From assembly GCA_964406735.1 (NCBI GenBank), contig CAYOSU010000009.1, positions 1 through 64,000 of the forward strand: a stretch of DNA of 64,000 nucleotides. The letters are read 5' to 3'. Positions 31,171 through 39,327 of the stretch are shown here, one piece after another. Position numbers and translations under genes: made by a program. This DNA comes from CAYOSU01 sp964406735. Its GTDB lineage: Bacteria; Bacillota; Clostridia; Christensenellales; CAMQZB01. Each line of letters begins with the position of its first letter. The stretch's first letter is position 1. Under the pieces are notes generated by a model. That model was not told the DNA's origin. It did not search any database and worked only from the letters and a program-made list of their open reading frames with translations.

Positions 31171-32466
31171 TTATTGAGCGCTCGTTGTATCCAATACTCC
31201 AACTAAGGAGATGGTCTCGCCGTTATATACCTTTAATACCTTTGCGCCAGTCGTTACGTTTGCGTAGTAGTAAAGGTTGCCGCCGATTGCAGCCGTTCCG
31301 AACGGTGAGGTGTAAGCCGTATCGTAAGTGGTCGTTACCTTGCCCTCTTCGTCAGTCGTTTCGGAAAGGACTAAGAACTGGAGCGCTACGCCCTTGCCCT
31401 CCATAAGCTCGTCGATGGAGTATCTGTATACGGTGAGGACGTTAGAAGAGGTCGTGCCATAGTAAAGGTACTTGCCGTCTACTCTGATGAGGGTGGATAC
31501 CGTGCCGCTTCTCAATTGCTTTACTTCGCCGTCGAAGGGAACAAATACCGTGCCGAGCGTTGAAGAGGATGCGATGATACCGTCACTTGGGTAGCTTGTC
31601 GGAACGAAAGAGCCCGTGTAGTTTTCTAAGAGCTTTGTCTCTGTCGCAACGTTTGAAAGCTCTCTCATGCAGAGGCTGTCTTCGAGCGTTACTACGGAGT
31701 CGGTCTTTCTGTAGAATACCTTGCCATTATCCTCTCTTACTAAGGTGTAGGTATACTTTCTGCCGTTTACGTTGCCGTTGAAAAGCTCCTGCTTGTCGCC
31801 GTTTGCGGAAACTTTTTTAACTACGGTTGCGCCGTTCTCGGTCGTTGCCTCGATAAGTCCGCCGTTATAGAAAAGGCAGGAGGTATATTCGCTCGAAATT
31901 ACCTGAGGCTTGGAGTTGCCGTCAAGCTTGATGGAGCTTATCTCGTTGTTGCTGACATAAATTGCGTATACATCTCCGTTGTCCTCTACAAAAGTCATCT
32001 GATAGCCGGTAGAGCCGAGCGTTGCGTACTTCGTAGCGTTCGTGCCGTCGAGCTTGACGCTCATGATATCAAGATATGAGTTCTGTACCTTGCCCTTGGA
32101 GTTAATCTCATCGCAGGGAGAGGTGAAGTAGATCGTGTCGCCGAAGATATAAAGTCCCGTGCCAGAGGTGTTTGCTACGAGCTTGGGAAGTATTATCGTG
32201 GGGTTCGATCCGTCTGCGTTAGCTCTCATCAACGCACCGTTGGTGGTTGCGCCGAGCTCGTTCGTCGCAGTCGTTAATTCACTCGAATTGATAAAGTATA
32301 TATAGTCGCCTTTCTTTACTACGAAGCTGCCGTTATTCTCTACCTTGTCGCCTGCGCTTGCGCCGCCTGCAACGGGTCCGTAGGGATATTCCTTAGCCTT
32401 GGCGCACGCCGTGAACGAAAGTGCCAAGACGACTACTAAAAGAACGGAAATAATTTTCTTTAACAT
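31171..32466 (-). CDS. beta-propeller lipoprotein
   Basis: A 431-residue lipoprotein: signal peptide MLKKIISVLLVVVLALSFTAC with lipobox FTAC, then a Gly/Ala linker and repeated blades with paired aromatic strands (GDYIYFINSS, GDTIYFTSP, GKVFYRKTD, GKYLYYGTT, GNLYYYANV). These resemble the DUF5050/propeller lipoproteins of Firmicutes. Probably displayed on the outer face of the membrane; ligand unknown. Its leader carries a long hairpin just before the ribosome binding site (AAGGAG). Confidence 0.85.
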   Translation of the reverse strand: MLKKIISVLLVVVLALSFTACAKAKEYPYGPVAGGASAGDKVENNGSFVVKKGDYIYFINSSELTTATNELGATTNGALMRANADGSNPTIILPKLVANTSGTGLYIFGDTIYFTSPCDEINSKGKVQNSYLDIMSVKLDGTNATKYATLGSTGYQMTFVEDNGDVYAIYVSNNEISSIKLDGNSKPQVISSEYTSCLFYNGGLIEATTENGATVVKKVSANGDKQELFNGNVNGRKYTYTLVREDNGKVFYRKTDSVVTLEDSLCMRELSNVATETKLLENYTGSFVPTSYPSDGIIASSSTLGTVFVPFDGEVKQLRSGTVSTLIRVDGKYLYYGTTSSNVLTVYRYSIDELMEGKGVALQFLVLSETTDEEGKVTTTYDTAYTSPFGTAAIGGNLYYYANVTTGAKVLKVYNGETISLVGVLDTTSAQ

Positions 32467-32481
32467 TTTTATTTCTCCTTG

Positions 32482-32515
32482 AATACTATTTTATCGCAAC
32501 GATAAAAATAGTATT
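32482..32515 (-). promoter_or_regulatory. stable hairpin next to the ribosome binding site
   Basis: AATACTATTTTTATCG pairs with CGATAAAATAGTATT over a 3-nt loop in the 5' leader; the stem ends one base before CAAGGAG. It could protect the mRNA or bind a regulator. A second small hairpin (ATCGG/CCGAT) lies just upstream. Confidence 0.5.
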
Positions 32516-32553
32516 TCGCTTATTTCTAAATCGGTTTTTGCCGATACTTTCTC

Positions 32554-32582
32554 ATTATATACTACAAAGAAAATTTAATCAA
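32554..32582 (-). promoter_or_regulatory. promoter of the propeller lipoprotein gene
   Basis: TTGATT-N17-TATAAT. The rest of the 32583-32862 gap has no convincing gene. Confidence 0.75.
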
Positions 32583-32862
32583 ATATTTTTTGGCAAAAAA
32601 CGGAGTTTACTCGCCATGAACAAACAATATTTCAACGCTTTGGGCGTTTTGAAGCCAAAGTTTCACTTAAATAAACACGCAAAAAGCAATATCGGCATCA
32701 AAAGCCTTGAAAACTTTGGCCGGATTCTCTCACTCCCCGAAAATCCTCAAAGAGATATTGCGGAAAATTTTTGCGGCAACGTTGAAAGCAAGTCAAGCAA
32801 TATTAAAAACACAAGGTTTGACTTGAATTATTACGAAGTGCCTGAATTTTATCGGAAAAGCC

Positions 32863-32907
32863 CGTCGAAATTTGTCGAATAACGTCGAATTTTGACGAAA
32901 CTTGTCT
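32863..32907 (+). promoter_or_regulatory. array of five Spo0A-box-like words at 10-bp period
   Basis: CGTCGAA (32863), TGTCGAA (32873), CGTCGAA (32883), TGACGAA (32893) and a partial TGTC (32903), each starting exactly 10 bp after the last. The array ends about 20 bp before the 3' end of the minus-strand glycosidase-like gene and is about 400 bp upstream of the lipoprotein start, so it is not in a core promoter. Confidence 0.6.
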
Positions 32908-32926
32908 TTTTATGCCGTTTTTCGCT

Positions 32927-35248
32927 TTATTTGCGAACGGGCGGATAGGCAAACAGGAATGCGTTTCGCACCATCTCGTCGGTAGGTCCTTCGCCGTAAA
33001 AGGGCGTTATCATAAAGCTTGCCTCTACCCTTTTGCCGTTATAGGAAGGGGCGTAAGAGTCGAACTGAGTCGCCGCCTTGGTCGTAAGATACGTTGAAAG
33101 CTCGGACTTTGAGAGTACGTTTTTGAGCTGTTTGCCGTGGTACGTTCCGAGCGGATTCAGCGAAGCGGAGTATTCGCCTATAAGATAGCTTATACGCATC
33201 GGGCAGAACGCAAAGTTGTTGTCCTTGAAAACGTTCTGGGCTATCATTATGCCCTTTTCGCCGTTTGAAAGGGCGGTATAGCCGCACGTTATCGCATTAT
33301 TGAAGGAATCTATGCGCCTGTTGTGCGTCGTTACGCCGAAATCTATCGCAAACCTCGACTGGTCGCCGAAAAAGTTGTGCTTGGTCACCAAGAACGGGTG
33401 CTTATCGCTTGCGGTGAACGCAGGGTATATCTCGAACGGCATTACTTCCTTGAACCTGTTGTCGTAGGTCTTATTCAAGCGTTTGGCTTTCTTTTTGTCG
33501 TAGCCCTTATGCTCGGTCTCGGGGATGTCCACGAAGCCGTCGAAGTATACGCTCGGAAGGTCGCTCGTTATCGTTACGGTGTATTTGAACTTGCCCTTTT
33601 GCGCATGCGGAAGCTTTATGTCGCCGACGACCTTCATCATCTTGACGCCGCCTATGTCGTAAGTCGAATAGCCCGTCATCTCTCCCCTGTAAAGCTTGTT
33701 GCCGTAGCGGATCTGAGGCTTTAAGGCACGCTTTATGAACAGATCATCCTTGTAATACAGCCTTATGCCGCCGCCCGGGGTCAGCGAGACCTTGACAAGC
33801 TTATTCTCTATCGACTTGGCGTTCGTCGTTACTGCCTCGAAGTCGTCGTAAGGAACGGGCTTTAAGTCTATTTTGCCCGATACGCCTTGAAGTATTACGC
33901 CGTCCTCGTTTTTATAGGGCACTTTGAAGCTTTGGAGTAGCTTTCCGTTCAGCATATATTTTCTGCCGTGCGGATTGTCTCTCTCGACGAAAACAAGACT
34001 GCTTGCGCCGTCGCCCATGTATACGTAAGGGTTATCGGCGTACACGTCGCTTTCGCCCTCAAGGAGCTTTTCGGACAACGCTAACGCCTCGCTCGCTAAG
34101 CGTTCGGCTTCCTCGATACGCTCTTTGTTGACTATCGGGGACGCCAAACCAAAGTGGGTCGTCGAAAGGGCTAATACCCTCTTGCGGCGAGCCTCTTCTA
34201 TCTCGGGAGGGTCTGTCTTGCCTCGGCTTTTTGCTATCTCGTGCGCACGGAAGCAAAGGAAGCGGCTCTTCTCTATCTTCTTCCATACGGAGGTGTTTTC
34301 CCACTTCTCCGCCCACGAGGAGTAGCCGTCGTGCGAGCCGTCCGCCGTGTCAAGCGGAAGCGTTACCTCGCCAACAGTTTCGTGCGACTTCATATATTCG
34401 TAAGGAGTTGAAAATTCGACGTAAGGGAGCTTTGACAAAGCCTTTATCATCTTATATAAGCCGCCCTTGGAAATCCCGTCCTCGGGCGTTTTCTTCGCCA
34501 TATAGCCGTACCAGAACTCGTCGTCGGCATCCATATCGACTATCAGCATCAGGTCGCCTAAGTTTTCTGCACGCTGTTTTTTTCTCATGACCTTGACGTA
34601 GCGTTTTATGCCGCCGCCAAAGACTATATCGCCGTTGTTTACGCTCGGAAGCAGGGTTATCGTATCGGCGGAAATGGAGCTTTTTAATGTCAAAGGGTTA
34701 TACCTTTCATTGGTCGAAAGGGGCTTTATGAAGTTTGAAAAGGCGTTGAACGGCACGGATGAATAGTAAAGCGAGACCGCCTGTATGCCGACGTTTTTAA
34801 GTAGCGGTATTAAAGAGGAGCTCATCATACACTCCTGAGGGCGTATTATCGGCGCAAAACCGCCGAAAACGTCCATAAGTCCGCTGCCTTTTTCGTTAGT
34901 TATCATCTCGGACAATACGAGCTTGGCTTCCTCTGCATCGAGCGCAGTTAATATTCCGTTATTGTAGCTCATCGCCTCTATCTCGTCGCCACGCTGTTTG
35001 CGCTTTTTGACATCCTCTAAAAGCTCGGGGCAATACTTTGGCATTATGCGCTCTAAGGTGTAGTAATTCTCTACGTCCCAAGTGCCTTTTACCTCGATGC
35101 CCTTGTCGTTATAGAAATTAAGCACCTCGACGATGTTCTTTATTATTCTGATGTCCTTTCCTATGCCGTTCTCGTCTAAGCTCTCACCTCGGTAGGAGTG
35201 ATACATATTGACGTGAAAGCGGAAGGAAACGTGTATCTTTCCGTCCAT
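32927..35248 (-). CDS. GH57/GH38-like glycoside hydrolase or deacetylase-fold protein
   Basis: A 773-residue protein without signal peptide. The N-terminal 320 residues look like a GH57/GH38-type beta/alpha barrel: HVNMYHSYRGES near residue 12, GTWDVENYYTLERIMP, RGDEIEAMSYNNGILTALD, IRPQECMMSSSLIPLLKNVG and MLIVDMDADDEFW. The remaining part is beta-rich, as in the C-terminal sandwich domains of these enzymes (GGGIRLYYKDDLFIKRAL, LPSVYFDGFVDIP). A carbohydrate-cleaving role is therefore likely, but catalytic residues were not fixed. It follows a TetR regulator by 55 bp on the same strand and is probably controlled by it. Confidence 0.65.
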   Translation of the reverse strand: MDGKIHVSFRFHVNMYHSYRGESLDENGIGKDIRIIKNIVEVLNFYNDKGIEVKGTWDVENYYTLERIMPKYCPELLEDVKKRKQRGDEIEAMSYNNGILTALDAEEAKLVLSEMITNEKGSGLMDVFGGFAPIIRPQECMMSSSLIPLLKNVGIQAVSLYYSSVPFNAFSNFIKPLSTNERYNPLTLKSSISADTITLLPSVNNGDIVFGGGIKRYVKVMRKKQRAENLGDLMLIVDMDADDEFWYGYMAKKTPEDGISKGGLYKMIKALSKLPYVEFSTPYEYMKSHETVGEVTLPLDTADGSHDGYSSWAEKWENTSVWKKIEKSRFLCFRAHEIAKSRGKTDPPEIEEARRKRVLALSTTHFGLASPIVNKERIEEAERLASEALALSEKLLEGESDVYADNPYVYMGDGASSLVFVERDNPHGRKYMLNGKLLQSFKVPYKNEDGVILQGVSGKIDLKPVPYDDFEAVTTNAKSIENKLVKVSLTPGGGIRLYYKDDLFIKRALKPQIRYGNKLYRGEMTGYSTYDIGGVKMMKVVGDIKLPHAQKGKFKYTVTITSDLPSVYFDGFVDIPETEHKGYDKKKAKRLNKTYDNRFKEVMPFEIYPAFTASDKHPFLVTKHNFFGDQSRFAIDFGVTTHNRRIDSFNNAITCGYTALSNGEKGIMIAQNVFKDNNFAFCPMRISYLIGEYSASLNPLGTYHGKQLKNVLSKSELSTYLTTKAATQFDSYAPSYNGKRVEASFMITPFYGEGPTDEMVRNAFLFAYPPVRK

Positions 35249-35303
35249 ATTTTCTCTTATTTTTCAAAGATGCACCGCAATATTTGCGGCGCAGGTGGCG
35301 TTT

Positions 35304-35879
35304 TTATATCCTCTTGTCAAGCCCGTAGAAAAAGAACTGGAAGTAGTCCGTCAGCATCGCAGATACGCTCCTCGAATCCTCGCTCGAAAACAGTATCTCG
35401 AACGCTCCGTTCAAGAAGGACTTCGACAGCGCAAGGGAATATTCCTTGCTTATCGGCACTTTCTTGACGTGGTTGCGTATCCTGTCTATCTCTTTTTTGA
35501 GCCTCTCGGAAAACTTCTCGAAGAACTGCTGTTTGAACTTCGTCCCCTCTTCGTTCTGGGTGTTCATCAAAAGCTTTATCTCACGCCTGTTGCGCACCAT
35601 GAAGGGTATCGTGTTCTTCTTGAACTCGTCGAATACCTTCATCGAAACGCCTGCCGCCAACAGCTTGTCGAAATGCTCGGAAACTGCCGCCGCAACAGGT
35701 CCGACTATCTCGTCGAATATCGCATGCTTCGAGGCAAAATAGTTGTATATGTTGCCGACTGCGACATCGGCATCCTCCGCTATGCGACGAATGGAAGCGT
35801 TGTTCTCGCCGTGGGTGTAAAACTCCTCGAGCGCACAGGAGAGTATCTTCTCCTTTGTTTCTTGCTTTTTATACTGCAT
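35304..35879 (-). CDS. TetR-family transcriptional regulator
   Basis: A 191-residue regulator with the TetR helix-turn-helix at about residues 25-45 (ASIRRIAEDADVAVGNIYNYFASKHAIFDEI-type sequence; key words IRRIAEDADVAVGNIYNYF). The C-terminal ligand domain is family-specific. It heads an apparent two-gene unit with the GH57/38-like protein and probably represses both. The ATG lies on a weak ribosome binding site. Confidence 0.93.
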   Translation of the reverse strand: MQYKKQETKEKILSCALEEFYTHGENNASIRRIAEDADVAVGNIYNYFASKHAIFDEIVGPVAAAVSEHFDKLLAAGVSMKVFDEFKKNTIPFMVRNRREIKLLMNTQNEEGTKFKQQFFEKFSERLKKEIDRIRNHVKKVPISKEYSLALSKSFLNGAFEILFSSEDSRSVSAMLTDYFQFFFYGLDKRI

Positions 35880-36059
35880 ACTCCACCAAAAACGAATTGT
35901 AATACATTATTGTTCATATTATACCTGCAATTTCACGTTTAGTCAAGGCTATTGTGTGAAGAATGACGCATAAGTAGGCTTTTGCGAATATATCGGGGCA
36001 TTTTTGAATAAAATACCTTGACCGCTCGACAAATTGGGAAAGTCTGCGGTGCGAAAAAA

Positions 36060-36420
36060 GCGTATCATATGCGAAGCAGAGCGAGAGCCGAAGCGTTAGC
36101 GGTAGCGGAAGCGAGTGCGTGGAGCGATAGCTTGACGGTTAGCCGAGCGAGTGCGGAAGCGTAAAGCCGAGCGAGTGCGTGAAGCGGTAGCGAAGCGAGA
36201 GCCGACCGAGAGAATTAAGCGGTAGCCGAAGCGTTAGCGGTAGCCTAAGCGGAGTGAAAGCGAGAGCCGAGCGAGTGCGGAAGCGTAAAGCCGAGCGAGT
36301 GCGTGAAGCGTAAAGCCGAGCGAGTGCGTGGAGCGATAGCTTGACGGTTAGCCGAGCGAGTGCGTGAAGCGTAAAGCCGAGCAAGAGCGTGGAGCGGTAG
36401 CGGAAGCGAAGCGTGGCGAA
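36060..36420. repeat. degenerate tandem repeat, unit about 25 bp
   Basis: AGCCGAGCGAGTGCG followed by (T)G(A/G)AGCG and TAA or GTA recurs at 36141, 36165, 36200 (degenerate), 36265, 36289, 36314, 36350 and 36375. A stretch of about 45 bp (36111-36155) is repeated exactly at 36320-36364, showing duplication of several units at once. Frames through it are low-complexity and have no start signals. 35880-36059 and 36421-36492 hold nothing else clear. Confidence 0.85.
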
Positions 36421-36492
36421 AATCGGTCGTTTTCGGGCGGTGGACTTTCCTTAAACTTATTAGCGGTACTTTGGTATTAAAGGGGAAATGAA

Positions 36493-37254
36493 GTGAAAAT
36501 TTCGCTTGTGAGAGTACATAAAAGCGTTATTGCGGCAGGGCTATCACTACTTTTGCTTGCGTATTCGGTCTGTATTTCGGGAAAAAGCGTTGAGGCGTTC
36601 GAGCTTTCGGAAAAGAGGCTTACGCCGATATATTGCGTGAAAAGAAACGACAACCTCGTGGGGCTTTCGTTCGACGCAGCCTGGGGTGCAGACAAGACGG
36701 AAAAGATACTCGACGTTCTGAAGGAAAACGGCATTAAGGCGACCTTTTTTCTCGTGTCGTTCTGGGCGGAGAAATATCCCGAGCTTGTCAGGCGTATAGC
36801 CTCCGAAGGGCACGAGATAGGTACGCACTCTGCAACGCATCCGCATTTTAACAAGCTATCTCCCGAGAAAAAGCGTGAGGAGCTGACGAAAAGCATTGAG
36901 ACGATCGAGAGCATCGCAGGGGTCAAGGTCAAGCTATTCAGGCCGCCGTTCGGGGAATACGACAACTCCCTTATCCTGCTTTGCAAGGAGCTTTCAATCA
37001 CCCCTATTCAGTGGGACGTTGACTCCCTTGACTGGAAGGGTATTTCGGCAAGCGAGATCACGACAAGGGTCACGACTAAAACGAAGTCGGGAAGTATCAT
37101 ACTTTGCCACAACAACGCCGACAACATCGTCGAGGCGGCAAGGAGATTTATTCCCGCTCTTTTGGAGAAGGGATTTACTGTTACGAACATTGGCAATATG
37201 CTCCTTGACGGAGAATATACGATAGATCAAAGCGGAGCGCAATGCCCCGCATGA
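36493..37254 (+). CDS. PdaB-like polysaccharide deacetylase
   Basis: A 253-residue NodB-fold carbohydrate esterase. Residues 8-28 are a signal or anchor helix. NodB motifs: SFDAAWG (D61), HSATHPH with H112 and H116 as zinc ligands, RPPFGEYD, WDVDSLDWK and ILCHN. The DAAW variant of motif 1 is typical of PdaB-type sporulation deacetylases, which work in cortex formation. The start is GTG with AAGGGGAAA upstream; the earlier ATG is out of frame. The SSB-like gene follows 23 bp later. Confidence 0.9.
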   Translation: MKISLVRVHKSVIAAGLSLLLLAYSVCISGKSVEAFELSEKRLTPIYCVKRNDNLVGLSFDAAWGADKTEKILDVLKENGIKATFFLVSFWAEKYPELVRRIASEGHEIGTHSATHPHFNKLSPEKKREELTKSIETIESIAGVKVKLFRPPFGEYDNSLILLCKELSITPIQWDVDSLDWKGISASEITTRVTTKTKSGSIILCHNNADNIVEAARRFIPALLEKGFTVTNIGNMLLDGEYTIDQSGAQCPA

Positions 37255-37277
37255 CGAAACAAAAGGAGGTTTTTTTG

Positions 37278-37973
37278 ATGTCATATGACGAAATGAACAA
37301 CAGAGCATACTTAAGAGGCAGAGTGCTTTCTAAGCCCATGTTCTCGCACGAGGTCTTCGGTGAGGCGTTCTTTGAAACGACTATCGCTACGCCGAGGCTT
37401 TCTAAGGAAGAGGACGTTATTCCCGTTACCATATCGGAAAGGCTGCTTGCAAGCGCAGACTTTTCCGTCGGAAGCGTCGTTACCGTGTTCGGACAGTTCA
37501 GAAGCTACAACAAGGCGGTCGGGTGTAAGTCTAAGCTCGTGCTGACGCTGTTCGTGAGGGAAGTGCTCTCTAACGACGAGAGCAAGAACCCAAACGTTAT
37601 TTTTCTGTCGGGCTTTATCTGCAAGCCGTCGATATATCGCACGACGCCGTTTAACCGAGAGATAGCCGATATTTTGCTCGCAGTCAACAGGTCGTACAAT
37701 AAATCGGACTATATCCCCTGCATCGCTTGGGGTAGAAACGCAAGGTTTTGCAGGGAATTCTCCGTCGGTGAAAGGCTCGCCGTCGAGGGACGTATTCAGT
37801 CGAGAAAGTACGTCAAGAAGATCGACGAGACCTTGCAAGAGGAGAAAACGGCGTACGAGATCTCCGTGTCGAAGCTGTCGGTCGGGGACAATATTTTGCT
37901 TCTCGAAGAGGAAGCCGACGCTTTCTTTCCGCAACGGGAGCTTGTTATGAGCGAGGAATACGAGCCTGCGTGA
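37278..37973 (+). CDS. double-OB-fold single-stranded DNA-binding-like protein
   Basis: A 231-residue protein with two OB-like halves. Residues about 5-100 (NNRAYLRGRVLSKPMF, VTVFGQFRSYNK) and about 108-215 (NPNVIFLSGFICKPSIYRTT, DYIPCIAWGRNARFCREF, ERLAVEGRIQSRKYV) both follow the SSB strand order; the second is closer to canonical SSB. It lacks the usual acidic C-terminal tip DDDIPF but ends EEYEPA. The ATG at 37278 has AAAGGAGG 8 nt upstream; an earlier in-frame codon is ignored. It shares a transcript with the PdaB-like gene, which suggests sporulation-linked expression. Accessory rather than main SSB is likely. Confidence 0.8.
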   Translation: MSYDEMNNRAYLRGRVLSKPMFSHEVFGEAFFETTIATPRLSKEEDVIPVTISERLLASADFSVGSVVTVFGQFRSYNKAVGCKSKLVLTLFVREVLSNDESKNPNVIFLSGFICKPSIYRTTPFNREIADILLAVNRSYNKSDYIPCIAWGRNARFCREFSVGERLAVEGRIQSRKYVKKIDETLQEEKTAYEISVSKLSVGDNILLLEEEADAFFPQRELVMSEEYEPA

Positions 37974-38018
37974 GGAGTGGTGGTAAAGCGGAGTTTTGGT
38001 GGAAGTAGTTAGATTTTA

Positions 38019-38125
38019 ACAATCCCTCAGTCTGCTACGCAGACAGCTCCCTTTACACAAAGGAGCCTTTCATATGGTTTGCTCGTTATTAGACTGCGGC
38101 GGCAGCAAGCTACCGCCTTACGGTA
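38019..38125 (+). repeat. dispersed intergenic repeat R1, copy 3, with R4 extension
   Basis: ACAATCCCTCA, hairpin GTCTGC-TAC-GCAGAC, the conserved GCTCCCTTT/AAAGGAGC hairpin, then TTGCTCGTTATT and a further block AGACTGCGGCGGCAGCAAGC shared with the copy at 38927. Confidence 0.85.
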
Positions 38126-38144
38126 GGTGAGAGCGTTTTTTATT

Positions 38145-38174
38145 AGAAAAAGCCTCGATTTTTCGAGGCTTTTA
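38145..38174 (-). terminator. terminator of the YfbR-type gene
   Basis: Stem AAAAGCCTCG/CGAGGCTTTT on the minus strand, about 25 bp past the stop. Confidence 0.85.
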
Positions 38175-38197
38175 GTTATTATTATGAGTGCGCCGAG

Positions 38198-38773
38198 TTA
38201 TTCGAGTTCGTCTAAGGTGAGGTCGAATGAGGGCAGGAAGTTTTCTATGAAGTAGCGGCATTCGGGAAGGTCGGTGTACGCTTCGAGCTCCTTTTTGAGG
38301 CTCTTTTCGGCTTTAGCAAACTCTCGGTTGCCTGCTTTGAGCTCCTCTACGCATTCGACGTACGCAGACAGCTTGTCGGCACACTTCATTATTTTATGCT
38401 CCTCCGGTGTGGGGTCTAATATCAGCGACCTATACTCATCTTTGAGCTCTTCGGGCAGCATGTCGATGAGCTTCTCAGACGACGAGCGCTCTAAAGCCTT
38501 ATACGCCGTCTTTATGTCGGGGTTGAAGTATTTTATCGGGGTTGGCAGATCGCCCGTTATTACCTCGCTGGTCTCGTGATAGACTGCTATCATACCTATT
38601 CTGTTGGCGTCGTAGCTCTTGCCGTACAGTTTGTTGCCGATGAGCGCTATTGCATGCGCAAACATTGCGACCTGCTCGCTATGCTCCATGACGTTTTCTT
38701 TTCTTGTCGAGCGCATCAGCGACCACCTTTCGATGTATTTCATTCTGTTCATGTAGGCAAAAAAATTAGACAT
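38198..38773 (-). CDS. yfbR: YfbR-type 5'-deoxynucleotidase (HD domain)
   Basis: A 191-residue HD-domain phosphohydrolase, close to the E. coli YfbR length. Metal site words: ENVMEHSEQVA (His), YHETSEVITGDLPTPIKY (His, Glu) and KCADKLSAYVEC (Asp). YfbR removes phosphate from deoxyribonucleoside 5'-monophosphates in dNTP pool control. The ATG at 38773 (MSNFFAYMNRMKYIERW) has AGAGGAG upstream; a longer frame upstream runs into repeat R2 and is not coding. Confidence 0.92.
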   Translation of the reverse strand: MSNFFAYMNRMKYIERWSLMRSTRKENVMEHSEQVAMFAHAIALIGNKLYGKSYDANRIGMIAVYHETSEVITGDLPTPIKYFNPDIKTAYKALERSSSEKLIDMLPEELKDEYRSLILDPTPEEHKIMKCADKLSAYVECVEELKAGNREFAKAEKSLKKELEAYTDLPECRYFIENFLPSFDLTLDELE

Positions 38774-38818
38774 TGCGTTCTCCTCTATCCTTTGTTTGTT
38801 TCTTGTTTTTGTTAGTTG

Positions 38819-38897
38819 ACGCTGCCCGAGATTCCGAAATAGCACTGCCTTGCGATTTAGATACAACGGGGCAGCGTGCGTGGCGGTGAGTTCTATC
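38819..38897 (+). repeat. dispersed intergenic repeat R2, copy 2
   Basis: ACGCTGCCCGAGATTCC ... GGGGCAGCGTGCG with interior AAATAGC/GCGATTT and the flank GGCGGTGAGTTCTATC, matching the copy at 26829. R1 follows 30 bp later. Confidence 0.82.
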
Positions 38898-38926
38898 ATT
38901 AGTTTGGGGGAGTAGTTACGGTGGTT

Positions 38927-39040
38927 AACAATCCCTCAGTCTCGGCGTTTAAGCGCCGAGACAGCTCCCTTTACACAAAGGAGCCTTTCATATGGTTTGC
39001 TCGTTATTAGACTGCGGCGGCAGCAAGCCACCGCCATACG
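38927..39040 (+). repeat. dispersed intergenic repeat R1, copy 4, with R4 extension
   Basis: ACAATCCCTCA, hairpin GTCTCGGCG-TTTAAG-CGCCGAGAC, the GCTCCCTTT/AAAGGAGC hairpin and the extension shared with the copy at 38019. Confidence 0.85.
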
Positions 39041-39097
39041 GATTATGGGGTTTTATATGTTTATTTTAGCAAATTGCAGAGAAGAGCGCAATAATTC

Positions 39098-39126
39098 TTG
39101 ACCAATTTTTTGGACAGTGGTACAAT
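39098..39126 (+). promoter_or_regulatory. promoter of the TPP riboswitch-thiT transcript
   Basis: TTGACC-N17-TACAAT, start near 39133, just before the riboswitch. Confidence 0.78.
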
Positions 39127-39140
39127 CTATATACAATTTA

Positions 39141-39213
39141 GCCGTCAGGGGTGCTGTAAAAAGCTGAGATCATACCCTTTGAACCTGTAAGTTAGTACTT
39201 GCGCAGGGATTAG
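39141..39213 (+). promoter_or_regulatory. TPP riboswitch
   Basis: Conserved thi-box words in order: TCAGGGGTGCTG, GCTGAGAT, ACCCTTTGAACCTG, GTTAGTACTTGCGCAGGGA. The aptamer binds thiamine pyrophosphate. A terminator hairpin follows, so the switch acts at transcription level on thiT. Confidence 0.96.
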
Positions 39214-39229
39214 ATGTTTTGTGTCAACA

Positions 39230-39262
39230 GTCTCGCTTTTTCGTTTTAAGCGGGATTTTTTA
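39230..39262 (+). terminator. riboswitch-controlled terminator
   Basis: Stem TCTCGCTT/AAGCGGGA (one T-G pair) with six T, between the TPP aptamer and thiT. With TPP bound it should form and stop transcription. Confidence 0.85.
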
Positions 39263-39327
39263 TTGCAAATATATCTCTTGGCGGCCGCAAGCGGTTTTGC
39301 CTGGTCGCTTGCAACGATAGGAGTGTT

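Noticed and set aside
32616..32882. 88-codon plus-strand frame (MNKQYFNALG...) in the gap before the GH57-like gene
   Set aside because: AT-rich, no family match, weak start signal, and its end covers the phased TGTCGAA array; probably chance.
36139..36384. 81-residue minus-strand frame in the tandem repeat
   Set aside because: Low-complexity translation of the 25-bp repeat without start signals.
38774..38899. Upstream extension of the YfbR frame
   Set aside because: It runs through repeat R2; the ATG at 38773 has a good ribosome binding site and matches family starts.
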